Below are positions 1-5,938 of a stretch of DNA of 12,921 nt, piece after piece. The stretch's first letter is position 1. Every line of letters begins with the position of its first letter. The stretch is from contig CAAENB010000150.1 in assembly GCA_900757235.1 (NCBI GenBank), positions 1-12,921 of the forward strand, written 5' to 3'. The translations under genes were made by a program, and so were the position numbers. The stretch is from an uncultured Collinsella sp. GTDB taxonomy: Bacteria > Actinomycetota > Coriobacteriia > Coriobacteriales > Coriobacteriaceae. A model generated the notes under the pieces. It ran no database searches and had not been told where the DNA came from. It worked only from the letters and a program-made list of their open reading frames with translations.

Positions 1-2176
1 AGAACAGGCTCGCGACGGTCACGGACAGCACGTTGCCAAAGTTGGAGCTCACCGTGGTCTTGAGGTACTTGAGCAGGTTGCCGTAGGTGCGACGGCCTTC
101 GATGGCGCCGCGCTCGAGCACGCCCAGATCCTTCTGAAGCAAGATGATATCGGCGGATTCCTTGGCGATGTCGACGGCGGAATCGACCGAGATACCGCAG
201 TCGCTCGCGCGCATGGCGGCGGCGTCGTTAATGCCGTCGCCCATAAAGCCCACGGTGTGACCGAGCAGCTCGCGCATGACGCGCACCAGGCGCGCCTTCT
301 GCAGCGGCGAGAGTTTGGCAAAGAGGTGGGTGTTCTCAGCGCGCTCGGCAAGCTCGGCGTCGTCGAGCGCATCGATCTCGGAGCCCAGCAAGACGTTACT
401 CGCGTCGATGCCGATCTGCTCGCAGACGGTGGCGGCCACGCGGTTGTTGTCGCCGGTTAAGACCTTGACCGCCACGCCCTTGGCCTCGAGGGTGGCGACG
501 GCGCCGGCGGCACTTGCCTTGGGCGGATCGAGGAAGGCCAAAAAGCCCATCAGCACCATGTCGCACTCGTCGGCGATGCCAAACTCACCCACGCAGCGCG
601 GATTGGTCTTTTGCGCCACGGCGATCACGCGCAGGCCCTCGGCATTGAGTTCGGCGACTTGCTTGCGAATCTGGGCGAGCTTATTTTCGCTGAGCGGCTG
701 GGCGACACAGTCAACCTCGACAAAGGAGCAAATCTCGAGCATTTCCTCGGCAGCTCCCTTGGTAACCATCTGGGTTTTGCCCTGGGCGTCGGCGACGACT
801 ACGCTCAGGCGACGGCGTGAGAAATCGAAGGGCACCTCGTCGACCTTGGTATAGCGGTCGCGCAGGCTCTGGCCCAGCGTGGAGTCGGGCGCGACAGTCG
901 AGGGCGTCACGTCGGCACGGTCGATGACGGCCAGGTCGATAAGGTTTTTGAGGCCGGTCTGGAAGAAGCTGTTCAAAAACGCATGGCGCAGCACGCGTGC
1001 GTCCTCGTTGCCGTCAGTGTTGAGATAGCGCTCGAGCACGATGCGGTCTTCGGTGAGGGTGCCGGTCTTGTCACAGCACAGGACATCCATGGCACCGAGG
1101 TTTTGGATCGCCGGCAGCTCCTTGACGATAACCTGGCGGCGGGCGAGGTCCTTGGCGCCCTGCGACAGGCTCGTGGTCACGATGACGGGAAGCATCTGCG
1201 GCGTGATGCCCACGGCCACGCTCGTGGCGAACAGCAGCGCGTCGATGACGCTGCCCTTGGTGGCGGCGTTGATGGCAAAGACGGCCGGCGCCATAACGAG
1301 CATAAGGCGTACGAGCAGCATGGAGACGCTCGAGACGCCGCGGTCAAACGCGCTCTTCTCGCCGCGCCCGTTGAGCATCTTGGCGATGCCGCCCAGGTAG
1401 GTGTCCGAGCCGGTGGCAACGACAAGTGCTATAGCGGTGCCGTTTTGCACGGAGGTGCCGGTAAAGACGATGTTTTTGCAGGCAGAGAGCGGCAGCGCGG
1501 AGCTGCCGGCACCCTCGGCGACGGTGATGGCAGCGGTCTTTTCGACGGCCTTGCTCTCGCCGGTGAGTGCGGACTCGATCACAAACAGGTCGCGCGCGGT
1601 GATGATGCGGGCATCGGCCGGCACCATATCGCCGGCAGAGAGACGGATTACATCGCCGGGGACGAGCTCGTCGAAGGGAATCTCGATACGCTCGCCGTCG
1701 CGCAGGGCACAGCAGGTGTTGGAGACCAGGTCCTTGAGGGCCTCGGCCGCATTGCCGCTGCGAGCCTCCTGGATAAACTTCATGCTGCCCGATACCAGCA
1801 GCATGATGCCGATGACGATGACCGTGGAGGGATCGCGCTGGGGCTCGGGTACGGCGAGCACGTCGATGTAGAGCGAGACCAGCGCGAGCGCGGCGAGGAT
1901 GCCGGCGAAGGGATCGATGAACGCGTCGGCGATGCGGCGGGCGAGCGTCTTGGTCGGCGCCTCGATGGTGTTGGGGCCGGCGGCGTCCAGGCGCTCGGCG
2001 GCGTGCTCGGCAGTGAGTCCGTCGGCCGTGGCGTCAAGCAGCACGAGGGCGTCCTCGGCGCTATGGGTGGCGGCGAATATGGTGTTCTTGGACAGGCCGG
2101 TGTGAGCGGCGGGGCGCGCCGTGCGGCGGCGCTTGGAGATGACTTCGAGTACCGTGGCGGTTTTGAGCATCAGCAT
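1..2176 (-). CDS. mgtA: Magnesium-translocating P-type ATPase, 3' end cut off by the window
   Basis: ATP-driven inner-membrane importer of Mg2+ (P3B type, MgtA/MgtB family). 725 residues are readable with no stop or frameshift in the parts I translated. The A-domain loop TGES is at residues 205-208. The phosphorylated Asp is D369 in DKTGTLTED. The N-domain has a KGAAEE stretch, and the hinge carries LTGDNN and GDGINDAA. The frame is still open at the window edge within SSNFGNVLSV, the start of membrane helix M5, so roughly 180 residues (M5-M10) lie outside, judged from the family length of about 900. The start is ATG at 2176, preceded by AAGGAGGG (2190-2183). A small CCTT/AAGG hairpin (2185-2196) could cover that ribosome site. 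The gene diverges from pyrE and has a long leader with its own promoter. Mg2+ specificity is inferred from family resemblance (VDIAKESADIILL, TVSSNFGN), not from a diagnostic residue. Confidence 0.93.
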   Translation of the reverse strand, partial: MLMLKTATVLEVISKRRRTARPAAHTGLSKNTIFAATHSAEDALVLLDATADGLTAEHAAERLDAAGPNTIEAPTKTLARRIADAFIDPFAGILAALALVSLYIDVLAVPEPQRDPSTVIVIGIMLLVSGSMKFIQEARSGNAAEALKDLVSNTCCALRDGERIEIPFDELVPGDVIRLSAGDMVPADARIITARDLFVIESALTGESKAVEKTAAITVAEGAGSSALPLSACKNIVFTGTSVQNGTAIALVVATGSDTYLGGIAKMLNGRGEKSAFDRGVSSVSMLLVRLMLVMAPAVFAINAATKGSVIDALLFATSVAVGITPQMLPVIVTTSLSQGAKDLARRQVIVKELPAIQNLGAMDVLCCDKTGTLTEDRIVLERYLNTDGNEDARVLRHAFLNSFFQTGLKNLIDLAVIDRADVTPSTVAPDSTLGQSLRDRYTKVDEVPFDFSRRRLSVVVADAQGKTQMVTKGAAEEMLEICSFVEVDCVAQPLSENKLAQIRKQVAELNAEGLRVIAVAQKTNPRCVGEFGIADECDMVLMGFLAFLDPPKASAAGAVATLEAKGVAVKVLTGDNNRVAATVCEQIGIDASNVLLGSEIDALDDAELAERAENTHLFAKLSPLQKARLVRVMRELLGHTVGFMGDGINDAAAMRASDCGISVDSAVDIAKESADIILLQKDLGVLERGAIEGRRTYGNLLKYLKTTVSSNFGNVLSVTVASLF

Positions 2177-2257
2177 AGGGCCCTCCTTGTTAAAGGGAGT
2201 TAGCGTACGTGTCGTATGTGCTTTAAAAACCTAGATGTCGCTCACGTCATGCTCTCG

Positions 2258-2294
2258 AACCACCACAAAGGGGACAGGCACCTTTGTGGTGGTT
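2258..2294. repeat. Perfect 14-bp inverted repeat around a GGGGAC core
   Basis: Arms AACCACCACAAAGG (2258-2271) and CCTTTGTGGTGGTT (2281-2294) are exact reverse complements with a 9-nt loop GGACAGGCA. It lies between two divergent genes, so it is not a gene-end terminator for either. On the mgtA strand no U-run follows; on the plus strand only TTTT follows. It would fold in the mgtA leader RNA between the small frame at 2316-2387 and the mgtA ribosome site. It may be a dispersed palindrome of the genome; copy number cannot be judged here. Confidence 0.8.
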
Positions 2295-2315
2295 TTGACG
2301 ATCGATTCGTGGCGC

Positions 2316-2387
2316 TTATGCGTGTGCGGAATCCTCGCGGCGTGCCGAGGGCGACATGCAGGTTTTTCGACTATGGCTGCCTTCCAT
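2316..2387 (-). CDS. Putative 23-residue leader peptide upstream of mgtA
   Basis: A short frame starts at ATG 2387 and ends in TAA at 2318-2316. Its support is the ribosome site AAGGAGG at 2400-2394, a near-perfect match to the anti-Shine-Dalgarno sequence with good spacing, and its place 60 nt downstream of a strong promoter on the same strand. The peptide begins MEGSHSRKTCMSPS and ends in DSAHA. It is hydrophilic, with no membrane segment and only one proline. It lies 140 nt ahead of mgtA in the same leader. Enterobacterial mgtA has a regulatory leader peptide (MgtL) in a comparable place, but the sequences do not look related. It could also be a chance frame next to a fortuitous AGGAGG. 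No function is assigned. Confidence 0.35.
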   Translation of the reverse strand: MEGSHSRKTCMSPSARREDSAHA

Positions 2388-2421
2388 GGCACACCTCCTT
2401 AAGGCCGGGCGCGGCGCGCTT

Positions 2422-2442
2422 CGGGTGTCTCGCACCCGTTTT
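2422..2442. other. Short GC hairpin with T-run, near the mgtA transcription start
   Basis: CGGGTG (2422-2427) and CACCCG (2433-2438) form a 6-bp stem with loop TCTCG, followed by TTTT on the plus strand, which is a weak intrinsic-terminator shape in the pyrE direction. On the minus strand it would lie at the 5' end of the mgtA leader RNA, because the predicted start of that transcript is near 2447. No gene ends here on the plus strand. It could be an attenuator for read-through toward pyrE or an mRNA 5' cap structure for mgtA. Confidence 0.4.
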
Positions 2443-2453
2443 AATCCGCCCGT

Positions 2454-2482
2454 ATTCTTGATGAGGGGGTTTGCCGTGTCAA
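2454..2482 (-). promoter_or_regulatory. Predicted sigma-70-type promoter of the mgtA leader
   Basis: On the minus strand TTGACA (2482-2477, perfect -35) is followed by exactly 17 nt and AAGAAT (2459-2454, 4 of 6 to TATAAT). Transcription would begin near 2447, giving a leader of about 270 nt before mgtA. Confidence 0.6.
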
Positions 2483-2612
2483 CCTCATTGTTCGGAAAAC
2501 CATTGTCCCTGACAAAGCCTTTACAGAATGACGTGGCCTCAAAGCGCGCCCACATCGACGCCTCGCCTGCGCTAAACTGAAGAGCACGTACGCGATTACG
2601 AGAGGAGCCCGC

Positions 2613-3293
2613 ATGGAGGCTTACAAGCAAGAGTTCATCAAGTTTATGGTCGAGTCCGACGTTCTTAAGTTCGGCAGCTTTACGCTCAAGAGCGGCCGTC
2701 AGTCCCCGTTCTTTATGAACGCCGGCGCTTACGTGACGGGCTACCAGCTCAAGAAGCTGGGCGAGTATTACGCCCAGGCTATCCACGATAACTTTGGCGA
2801 CGACTTTGATGTCCTGTTTGGGCCGGCCTACAAGGGCATTCCCCTGGCCGTCGTGACCGCCATTGCCTACCACGAGCTGTACGGCAAGGAGGTCAAGTAC
2901 TGCTGCGACCGCAAGGAGGCCAAGGACCACGGCGCCGACAAGGGCAACCTGCTGGGCTACGAGCCCCAGGACGGCGACCGCGTGGTCATGGTCGAGGACG
3001 TCACCACCAGCGGCAAGTCCATCGATGAGACCTATCCCAAGGTCAAGGCTGCTGCCGATGTCGAGATCAAGGGCCTCATCGTGTCTCTCAACCGCATGGA
3101 GGTCGGCAAGGGTGGCGTTACCACCGCGCAGAAGGAGATCGAGGCCAAGTACGGTTTCCCCGTCGCGAGCATCGTTTCCATGGCCGAGGTCGTCGAGACC
3201 CTCTACAACCACGAGATCGACGGCAAAGTTGTCATCGACGACGAGCTCAAGGCCGCCATCGACGCCTACTACGAGCAGTACGGAGCCAAGTAG
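2613..3293 (+). CDS. pyrE: Orotate phosphoribosyltransferase
   Basis: Converts orotate and PRPP to orotidine 5'-phosphate in the cytoplasm, the fifth step of pyrimidine synthesis. The protein has 226 residues, normal for the family. The PRPP-binding loop VMVEDVTTSGKS is at residues 125-136, with the acidic pair E128-D129. The catalytic flexible loop RKEAKDHG is at 100-107 and holds the R-K-x-x-K-x-H pattern of OPRTases (R100, K101, K104, H106). The N-terminal FTLKSGRQSPFFMN (23-36) is the usual orotate-side segment. ATG at 2613 follows AGAGGAG with good spacing, and no earlier in-frame start is convincing. The gene stands alone: it diverges from mgtA and is followed by two stem-loops and then the IS element, so no other pyr gene is linked here. 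I see no clear promoter; TAAACT at 2573-2578 is a weak -10 candidate. Confidence 0.97.
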   Translation: MEAYKQEFIKFMVESDVLKFGSFTLKSGRQSPFFMNAGAYVTGYQLKKLGEYYAQAIHDNFGDDFDVLFGPAYKGIPLAVVTAIAYHELYGKEVKYCCDRKEAKDHGADKGNLLGYEPQDGDRVVMVEDVTTSGKSIDETYPKVKAAADVEIKGLIVSLNRMEVGKGGVTTAQKEIEAKYGFPVASIVSMAEVVETLYNHEIDGKVVIDDELKAAIDAYYEQYGAK

Positions 3294-3322
3294 GTTCCGC
3301 GGTTTTACCAAACCGCGGAACC
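3293..3322 (+). terminator. 13-bp stem-loop starting in the pyrE stop codon
   Basis: GGTTCCGCGGTTT (3293-3305) and AAACCGCGGAACC (3310-3322) pair perfectly over a 4-nt loop, starting at the last base of the pyrE stop. No T-run follows, so it may act as an mRNA 3'-end stabiliser or a helper of the terminator at 3370-3404 rather than alone. Confidence 0.6.
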
Positions 3323-3334
3323 GGCCGACGCTAC

Positions 3335-3433
3335 GCGGGCCGCATTTGGACAATCTGACGTTCAACTTCAAGGGCGCGACCAGAAGGTCAGCGCCCTTTC
3401 GTTTCACGTCACCTTGTCTCAAATGCGGCCCGC
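3335..3433. repeat. 14-bp inverted repeat enclosing the pyrE terminator and touching the IS insertion site
   Basis: GCGGGCCGCATTTG (3335-3348) and CAAATGCGGCCCGC (3420-3433) are exact reverse complements 71 nt apart. The terminator hairpin at 3370-3404 sits inside. The right arm ends only a few bases before the left end of the IS element, so this folded region may have been part of the target. Confidence 0.75.
3370..3404 (+). terminator. Intrinsic terminator of pyrE
   Basis: AAGGGCGC (3370-3377) pairs with GCGCCCTT (3391-3398). GACC/GGTC continues the stem across one bulged A (3390), with loop AGAA, then TTTCGTTT. This is the better of the two terminator shapes after pyrE. Confidence 0.75.
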
Positions 3434-3440
3434 TCGCTCA

Positions 3441-3454
3441 TATGACCCAATCCA
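3441..3454. repeat. Inverted repeat at the transposase 3' side of the IS
   Basis: TATGACCCAATCCA is the exact reverse complement of 4951-4964. The match stops at both ends, so the repeat is 14 bp. Confidence 0.85.
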
Positions 3455-3471
3455 CTGTCAAGGGCCACAAT

Positions 3472-3507
3472 GGCCCCGCCGACCGCTTGCAATCGGTCGG
3501 CGGGGCC
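3472..3507. other. Very stable 14-bp stem-loop near the IS end
   Basis: GGCCCCGCCGACCG (3472-3485) pairs perfectly with CGGTCGGCGGGGCC (3494-3507) around the 8-nt loop CTTGCAAT. It lies 17 bp inside the inverted repeat. No U-run follows on the transposase strand. It may mark the 3' end of the tail RNA, block read-through from outside, or be part of the end recognised by the transposase. Confidence 0.7.
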
Positions 3508-3718
3508 TGCCGTTAAACCCGTCCCGGTCCGCCCCCGGCATGTCATCGACGCCTTCGGCTCAGTCTCATATCCGCGGATACCGCTCCGGCGGCCCGCAAT
3601 CCTCTCCTTCGGCGGGGTTCCCCTAGTCTGTCTTCGCGCATGCGGCGGCCGCCGCGCGCACAGCGAGAACGGGGGTGTCCCCGAAGGCTGCCCGGCTCGC
3701 CGGGACGGGGGCTTATGT
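3508..3718 (-). ncRNA. Putative bridge RNA in the 3' noncoding tail of the IS
   Basis: IS110-family transposases use a structured noncoding RNA with a target-binding loop and a donor-binding loop. In IS1111-type members it is expected downstream of the transposase. Read on the transposase strand, this tail first shows GACAGAC (3632-3626), identical to the genomic flank before the element's 5' end (4973-4967). After 28 nt comes GCGGGCCGC (3597-3589), which can pair at 8 of 9 positions with the flank at the other side (3433-3425). Next is ATATGAG (3571-3565), identical to the element's own 3' end (3443-3437). This is the order target-left, target-right, donor-left. Both 7-nt words are followed by ACT or end in it (AGACT in each loop). 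I could not find a clear donor-right guide. Several stems are visible (CCCGG/CCGGG, CGGGG/CCCCG, GCGGCGG/CCGCCGC, TATCCGCGGATA). RNA ends are approximate. Confidence 0.55.
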
Positions 3719-4840
3719 CTATTCCGCGCCCTCCCGGCACATCGTGCCGAGGGCCCACAGCCACCTCACGAGCTCGGCCGCGGTGGCCGCGTTCGCCTTC
3801 GCCTGCGGCATCCCGCGGGCGATCATCTCCTCGCGGCGGCGCAGGAGCCTCTCGGACCCCTTCCTCCCGTGCATCCTTATCTCGAGGGGCACGCCGGAGC
3901 CCTTGGGCATCAGCTTCGGCTGGTGGCCGGCCTGGGCATAGCACCAGGACCCCTCGACAGCCAGCTTCCTGACGAGCGCGTTGCCGGCCCCGCTGATTCC
4001 GCCGAGGCGCACGGAGTCCGCGCTCGACCTCTGCTTCGGGGCGAGGCCGAAGTAGGCCGTCACCTGCCTGCCGGAGCGGAACCTCGAGAAGTCGCCGACC
4101 TCGGACGCGAAGGCGGCGGCGAGCGCGAACCCGCACCCCTTGATCGACTGGAGCGCCTCGACCTCGGCCGAGAGGGGGCCCGCCGCGACGGCGGCCCTGT
4201 ATTCGGCGAGGAGGGCCTCCCTCGTCTCGTCGGCCGCCTCGACCTCGTTCCTCAGCGCCGCAAGCGCCCGGATGCCTCCGTCGTCGGCGGGGTGTATGCC
4301 GTCGAGCCACCTGAGGAAGCCGTACGTCCAGTACTTCCGGGGGTTGCCGGCCGGCGTCGTGCCGCCGTAGACATAGCCGCGGCGGGCTAGGAACGCCAGG
4401 AGCCGCTGCTTCGCCGCCGCGAGCCTCGCGGTCGCCGCGTCGTGGGCGGCGGCGAGGTCCCTGAGCCCCTCGATCTCGGGGGACGGCACCCATACCGGGG
4501 TGACGTCGTGCGACAGTATCGCCTTGGCCATCCTGGCCGCGTCGTTGCGGTCGTTCTTGGACGAGAGGTCGGCGGCCGACCTCGGGACCTTGGAGACGGC
4601 CGCGACGACGCAGTCGACGCCGAGCCCGGAGAGCTCCCTTTGCGGGGCGAAGCCGAGGTAGCCGCTCTCGTAGGCGGCGAGCGACGGGCCGGGGAAGCCC
4701 GACATCCACTCCGCGACCTCGCCCCAGGGGTTGCCGCGGAACCTCCTCGTCACGGCCTCGCCCGTCTCCGCGTCGAGCGCGCAGACGGTGGTGGACCTGA
4801 GGTGTACGTCCATTCCGAAGGCGGTAGAATATCTAGGCAC
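3719..4840 (-). CDS. IS110-family transposase (DEDD/RuvC-like plus Transposase_20 serine domain)
   Basis: A 373-residue recombinase that moves its element by cutting and rejoining at short core sequences. The N-terminal RuvC-like domain has the DEDD set: D11 in GMDVH, E58 in AYESGY, and D97 and D100 in KNDRNDAARMAKA. A coiled region follows (about 125-225). The C-terminal domain starts at LQSIKGCG (230-237) and holds RSSADSVRLGGISGAGNALVR (271 on); the serine at 272 or 273 is the likely nucleophile by family analogy. The start is GTG at 4840, preceded by GGGAGG with 5-nt spacing. An ATG ten codons in (GMDVH) would remove part of the first strand. The gene is very rich in G and C and uses codons such as AGG and CTC more freely than its neighbours, which fits foreign origin. 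It has no in-frame stop or frameshift. The adjacent noncoding tail probably encodes its guide RNA. Confidence 0.93.
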   Translation of the reverse strand: MPRYSTAFGMDVHLRSTTVCALDAETGEAVTRRFRGNPWGEVAEWMSGFPGPSLAAYESGYLGFAPQRELSGLGVDCVVAAVSKVPRSAADLSSKNDRNDAARMAKAILSHDVTPVWVPSPEIEGLRDLAAAHDAATARLAAAKQRLLAFLARRGYVYGGTTPAGNPRKYWTYGFLRWLDGIHPADDGGIRALAALRNEVEAADETREALLAEYRAAVAAGPLSAEVEALQSIKGCGFALAAAFASEVGDFSRFRSGRQVTAYFGLAPKQRSSADSVRLGGISGAGNALVRKLAVEGSWCYAQAGHQPKLMPKGSGVPLEIRMHGRKGSERLLRRREEMIARGMPQAKANAATAAELVRWLWALGTMCREGAE

Positions 4841-4950
4841 GGGAGCCTCCCAACCTCGTTGCGGCGCGGCTGCGCCTCTGGCACTTCAACAACATTGTCG
4901 CAGCCCCGACCCGCGGTCACGAGCGGGGGCTCCTGTCGTTTCCGTGCCCC

Positions 4951-4964
4951 TGGATTGGGTCATA
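4951..4964. repeat. Inverted repeat at the transposase 5' side of the IS
   Basis: TGGATTGGGTCATA pairs exactly with 3441-3454. It lies 111 bp upstream of the transposase start. Confidence 0.85.
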
Positions 4965-5012
4965 GTGTCTGTCGTTGCCAAGACATCGGCACTCCCGTTG
5001 CTGGCGATGCGG

Positions 5013-5063
5013 CATCTGGGGACACTCCTGATGTAGTCGTTGGGGACGTTCTTAAATGACTAC
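5013..5063. repeat. Two tandem hairpin units with a TGGGGACRYTCYT loop
   Basis: Unit A is CATC / GATG (5013-5016, 5030-5033) around TGGGGACACTCCT. Unit B is GTAGTC / GACTAC (5033-5038, 5058-5063) with TGGGGACGTTCTT in its loop. The loop words match at 11 of 13 positions while the stems differ. Together with the HTH gene's repeats this fills the noncoding stretch between the IS and that gene. Dispersed repeat nature is inferred. Confidence 0.5.
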
Positions 5064-5070
5064 TTAGGAT

Positions 5071-5092
5071 GAGCGTCCAAAATCCGCACTCG
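5071..5092 (+). repeat. Short direct repeat, left copy
   Basis: GAGCGTCCAAAATCCGCACT and the two following bases match 5939-5961 except for one extra A and three substitutions. Each copy is itself a weak palindrome (GAGYGT / RCRCTC). Confidence 0.55.
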
Positions 5093-5122
5093 TTCGATTG
5101 GCGCATGTCTACGCAGCGTAGG

Positions 5123-5151
5123 TTGTCGAGCCTGGCCTTCAAATGGATACT
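5123..5151 (+). promoter_or_regulatory. Predicted promoter of the HTH-superoxide reductase gene
   Basis: TTGTCG (5123-5128) is followed by 17 nt and GATACT (5146-5151), each matching the sigma-70 consensus at 4 of 6. A start near 5158 would leave an ATG at 5143 outside the transcript, which favours translation from 5200. Confidence 0.4.
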
Positions 5152-5199
5152 GACTGTCGAACCGGTTCACTCCATTTCTTCAATTTGATTGGACAGCCC

Positions 5200-5820
5200 A
5201 TGAACCAGACACGGCAAACCAATGCCTCCCATACTTTTTTGGCAGCGCATGCCATCAAGCAGCTGCGCGAAGAGCGCGGCCTCACCCAGCGCGCCCTGGC
5301 GGAAAGCCTTGGTGTGACCGATAAAGCCGTCAGCAAGTGGGAATCCGGCCGCGGCCTTCCCGACATTTCCCTCGTTGAGCCTTTGGCCCAGAGACTCGGC
5401 ATAAGCGTGGCTGAGCTTTTGGCTGGTGACATTCGGGCCAACGCCAACCGTGCAGGCAATATGCTCAAAGGCGTCTTTTACGTTTGCCCTATCTGCGGAA
5501 ACGTTGTGCACGCGCTCGGAGAAGGCAGCTTTAGCTGCTGTGGCTACACGATGTTTCCCCAGGAGGCCGAAGAGCCGGACGCGGACCACGCCTTTTCCAT
5601 CGAGCGCATCGAGGACGATTGGTGCGTCACACTCGATCATCCCATGACCAAGGATCACTACATTAGCTTTGTGGCATATGCGACTATGGACGGCATCTGC
5701 TTTAAGAAGCTCTATCCAGAGCAATCGGTGCAGCCGCGCTTCCATATTACCGGGCGCGGCAGGATATATCTTTACTGCAACCAACACGGGCTCTTTACGT
5801 CGCTGACGCCTCGCAAATAA
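5200..5820 (+). CDS. Cro/CI-type HTH protein fused to desulforedoxin and superoxide-reductase domains
   Basis: Likely a cytoplasmic redox-responsive regulator, 206 residues. Residues 15-77 are an HTH_3 domain (IKQLREERGLTQRALAESLG, then VSKWESGRGLPD). Residues 96-114 form a desulforedoxin-type metal site: C96 and C99 in CPICGNVV, and C113-C114 in SCCGYTM. Residues 128-200 resemble the superoxide-reductase iron domain: H147 and H153 in HPMTKDHYI, and C193 and H196 in YCNQHGLF. H130 is a candidate for the fifth ligand, placed a little closer to H147 than in Desulfovibrio desulfoferrodoxin. The usual Glu two residues before that His is Ala here. So it could sense, or even reduce, superoxide; which is unknown. 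I chose ATG 5200, whose ribosome site is weak (GGA), because the 19 residues from 5143 look unlike protein and a promoter overlaps them. The gene stands alone between repeats and converges on the RpiR-type gene. Confidence 0.85.
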   Translation: MNQTRQTNASHTFLAAHAIKQLREERGLTQRALAESLGVTDKAVSKWESGRGLPDISLVEPLAQRLGISVAELLAGDIRANANRAGNMLKGVFYVCPICGNVVHALGEGSFSCCGYTMFPQEAEEPDADHAFSIERIEDDWCVTLDHPMTKDHYISFVAYATMDGICFKKLYPEQSVQPRFHITGRGRIYLYCNQHGLFTSLTPRK

Positions 5821-5867
5821 CGGCTGTCTATCCGCCCTCCTCATGCGTTTCCCAGGGGACCCAAAAT

Positions 5868-5931
5868 GAGCGTGGATAATCTCCCGGTTTTGGCCTGTGT
5901 GCGGGCTCAAAGTGGGAGATTATCCACGCTC
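5868..5931. terminator. 18-bp palindrome between convergent genes, possible shared terminator
   Basis: GAGCGTGGATAATCTCCC (5868-5885) and GGGAGATTATCCACGCTC (5914-5931) are exact reverse complements around a 28-nt loop. On the minus strand it is followed by ATTTTGG, a modest U-run, so it can end the RpiR-type transcript. On the plus strand GTTATC follows. The arms share ATCCACGCTCGT with the repeat at 5951-5962, so it may be a dispersed repeat put to use as a terminator. Confidence 0.55.
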
Positions 5932-5938
5932 GTTATCT

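Larger units (their letters stand above)
3437..4968 (-). mobile_element. IS110-family insertion sequence, IS1111-like, about 1.53 kb
   Basis: One transposase gene (3719-4840) is flanked by perfect 14-bp inverted repeats at 3441-3454 and 4951-4964. A few element bases probably lie outside the repeats, because IS1111-type members have subterminal rather than terminal repeats. I placed the ends using the guide-like matches described for the tail RNA: on the minus strand the shared dinucleotide AG occurs at 4970-4969 and at 3438-3437 and could be the crossover core. The ends are therefore uncertain by several bases. There is no target duplication, as expected for the family. The noncoding side downstream of the transposase (278 bp) is longer than the upstream side (124 bp). 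The element sits between the pyrE terminator and the repeat-rich region ahead of the HTH gene and breaks no recognisable gene. The transposase looks intact, so the element may be active. Confidence 0.85.

Noticed and set aside
983..2203. Long open frame of about 400 codons on the plus strand opposite mgtA, and similar long antisense frames opposite pyrE and the GH1 gene.
   Set aside because: They are low-complexity shadow frames of high-GC genes; the opposite strand encodes proteins with full family motifs.
3440..3461. TTGACA (3461-3456, minus strand) pointing out of the IS, as half of a circle-junction promoter.
   Set aside because: With the element ends suggested by the guide matches, the spacing to TATGAC of the other end is more than 17 nt (about 21-25). 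It would fit only if just 2 bp separated the inverted repeats in the circle, for which I have no evidence.
3543..4709. A 388-codon frame overlapping the transposase on the same strand.
   Set aside because: Its translation is an Arg/Gly-rich off-frame reading of the transposase gene, with no DEDD motifs.
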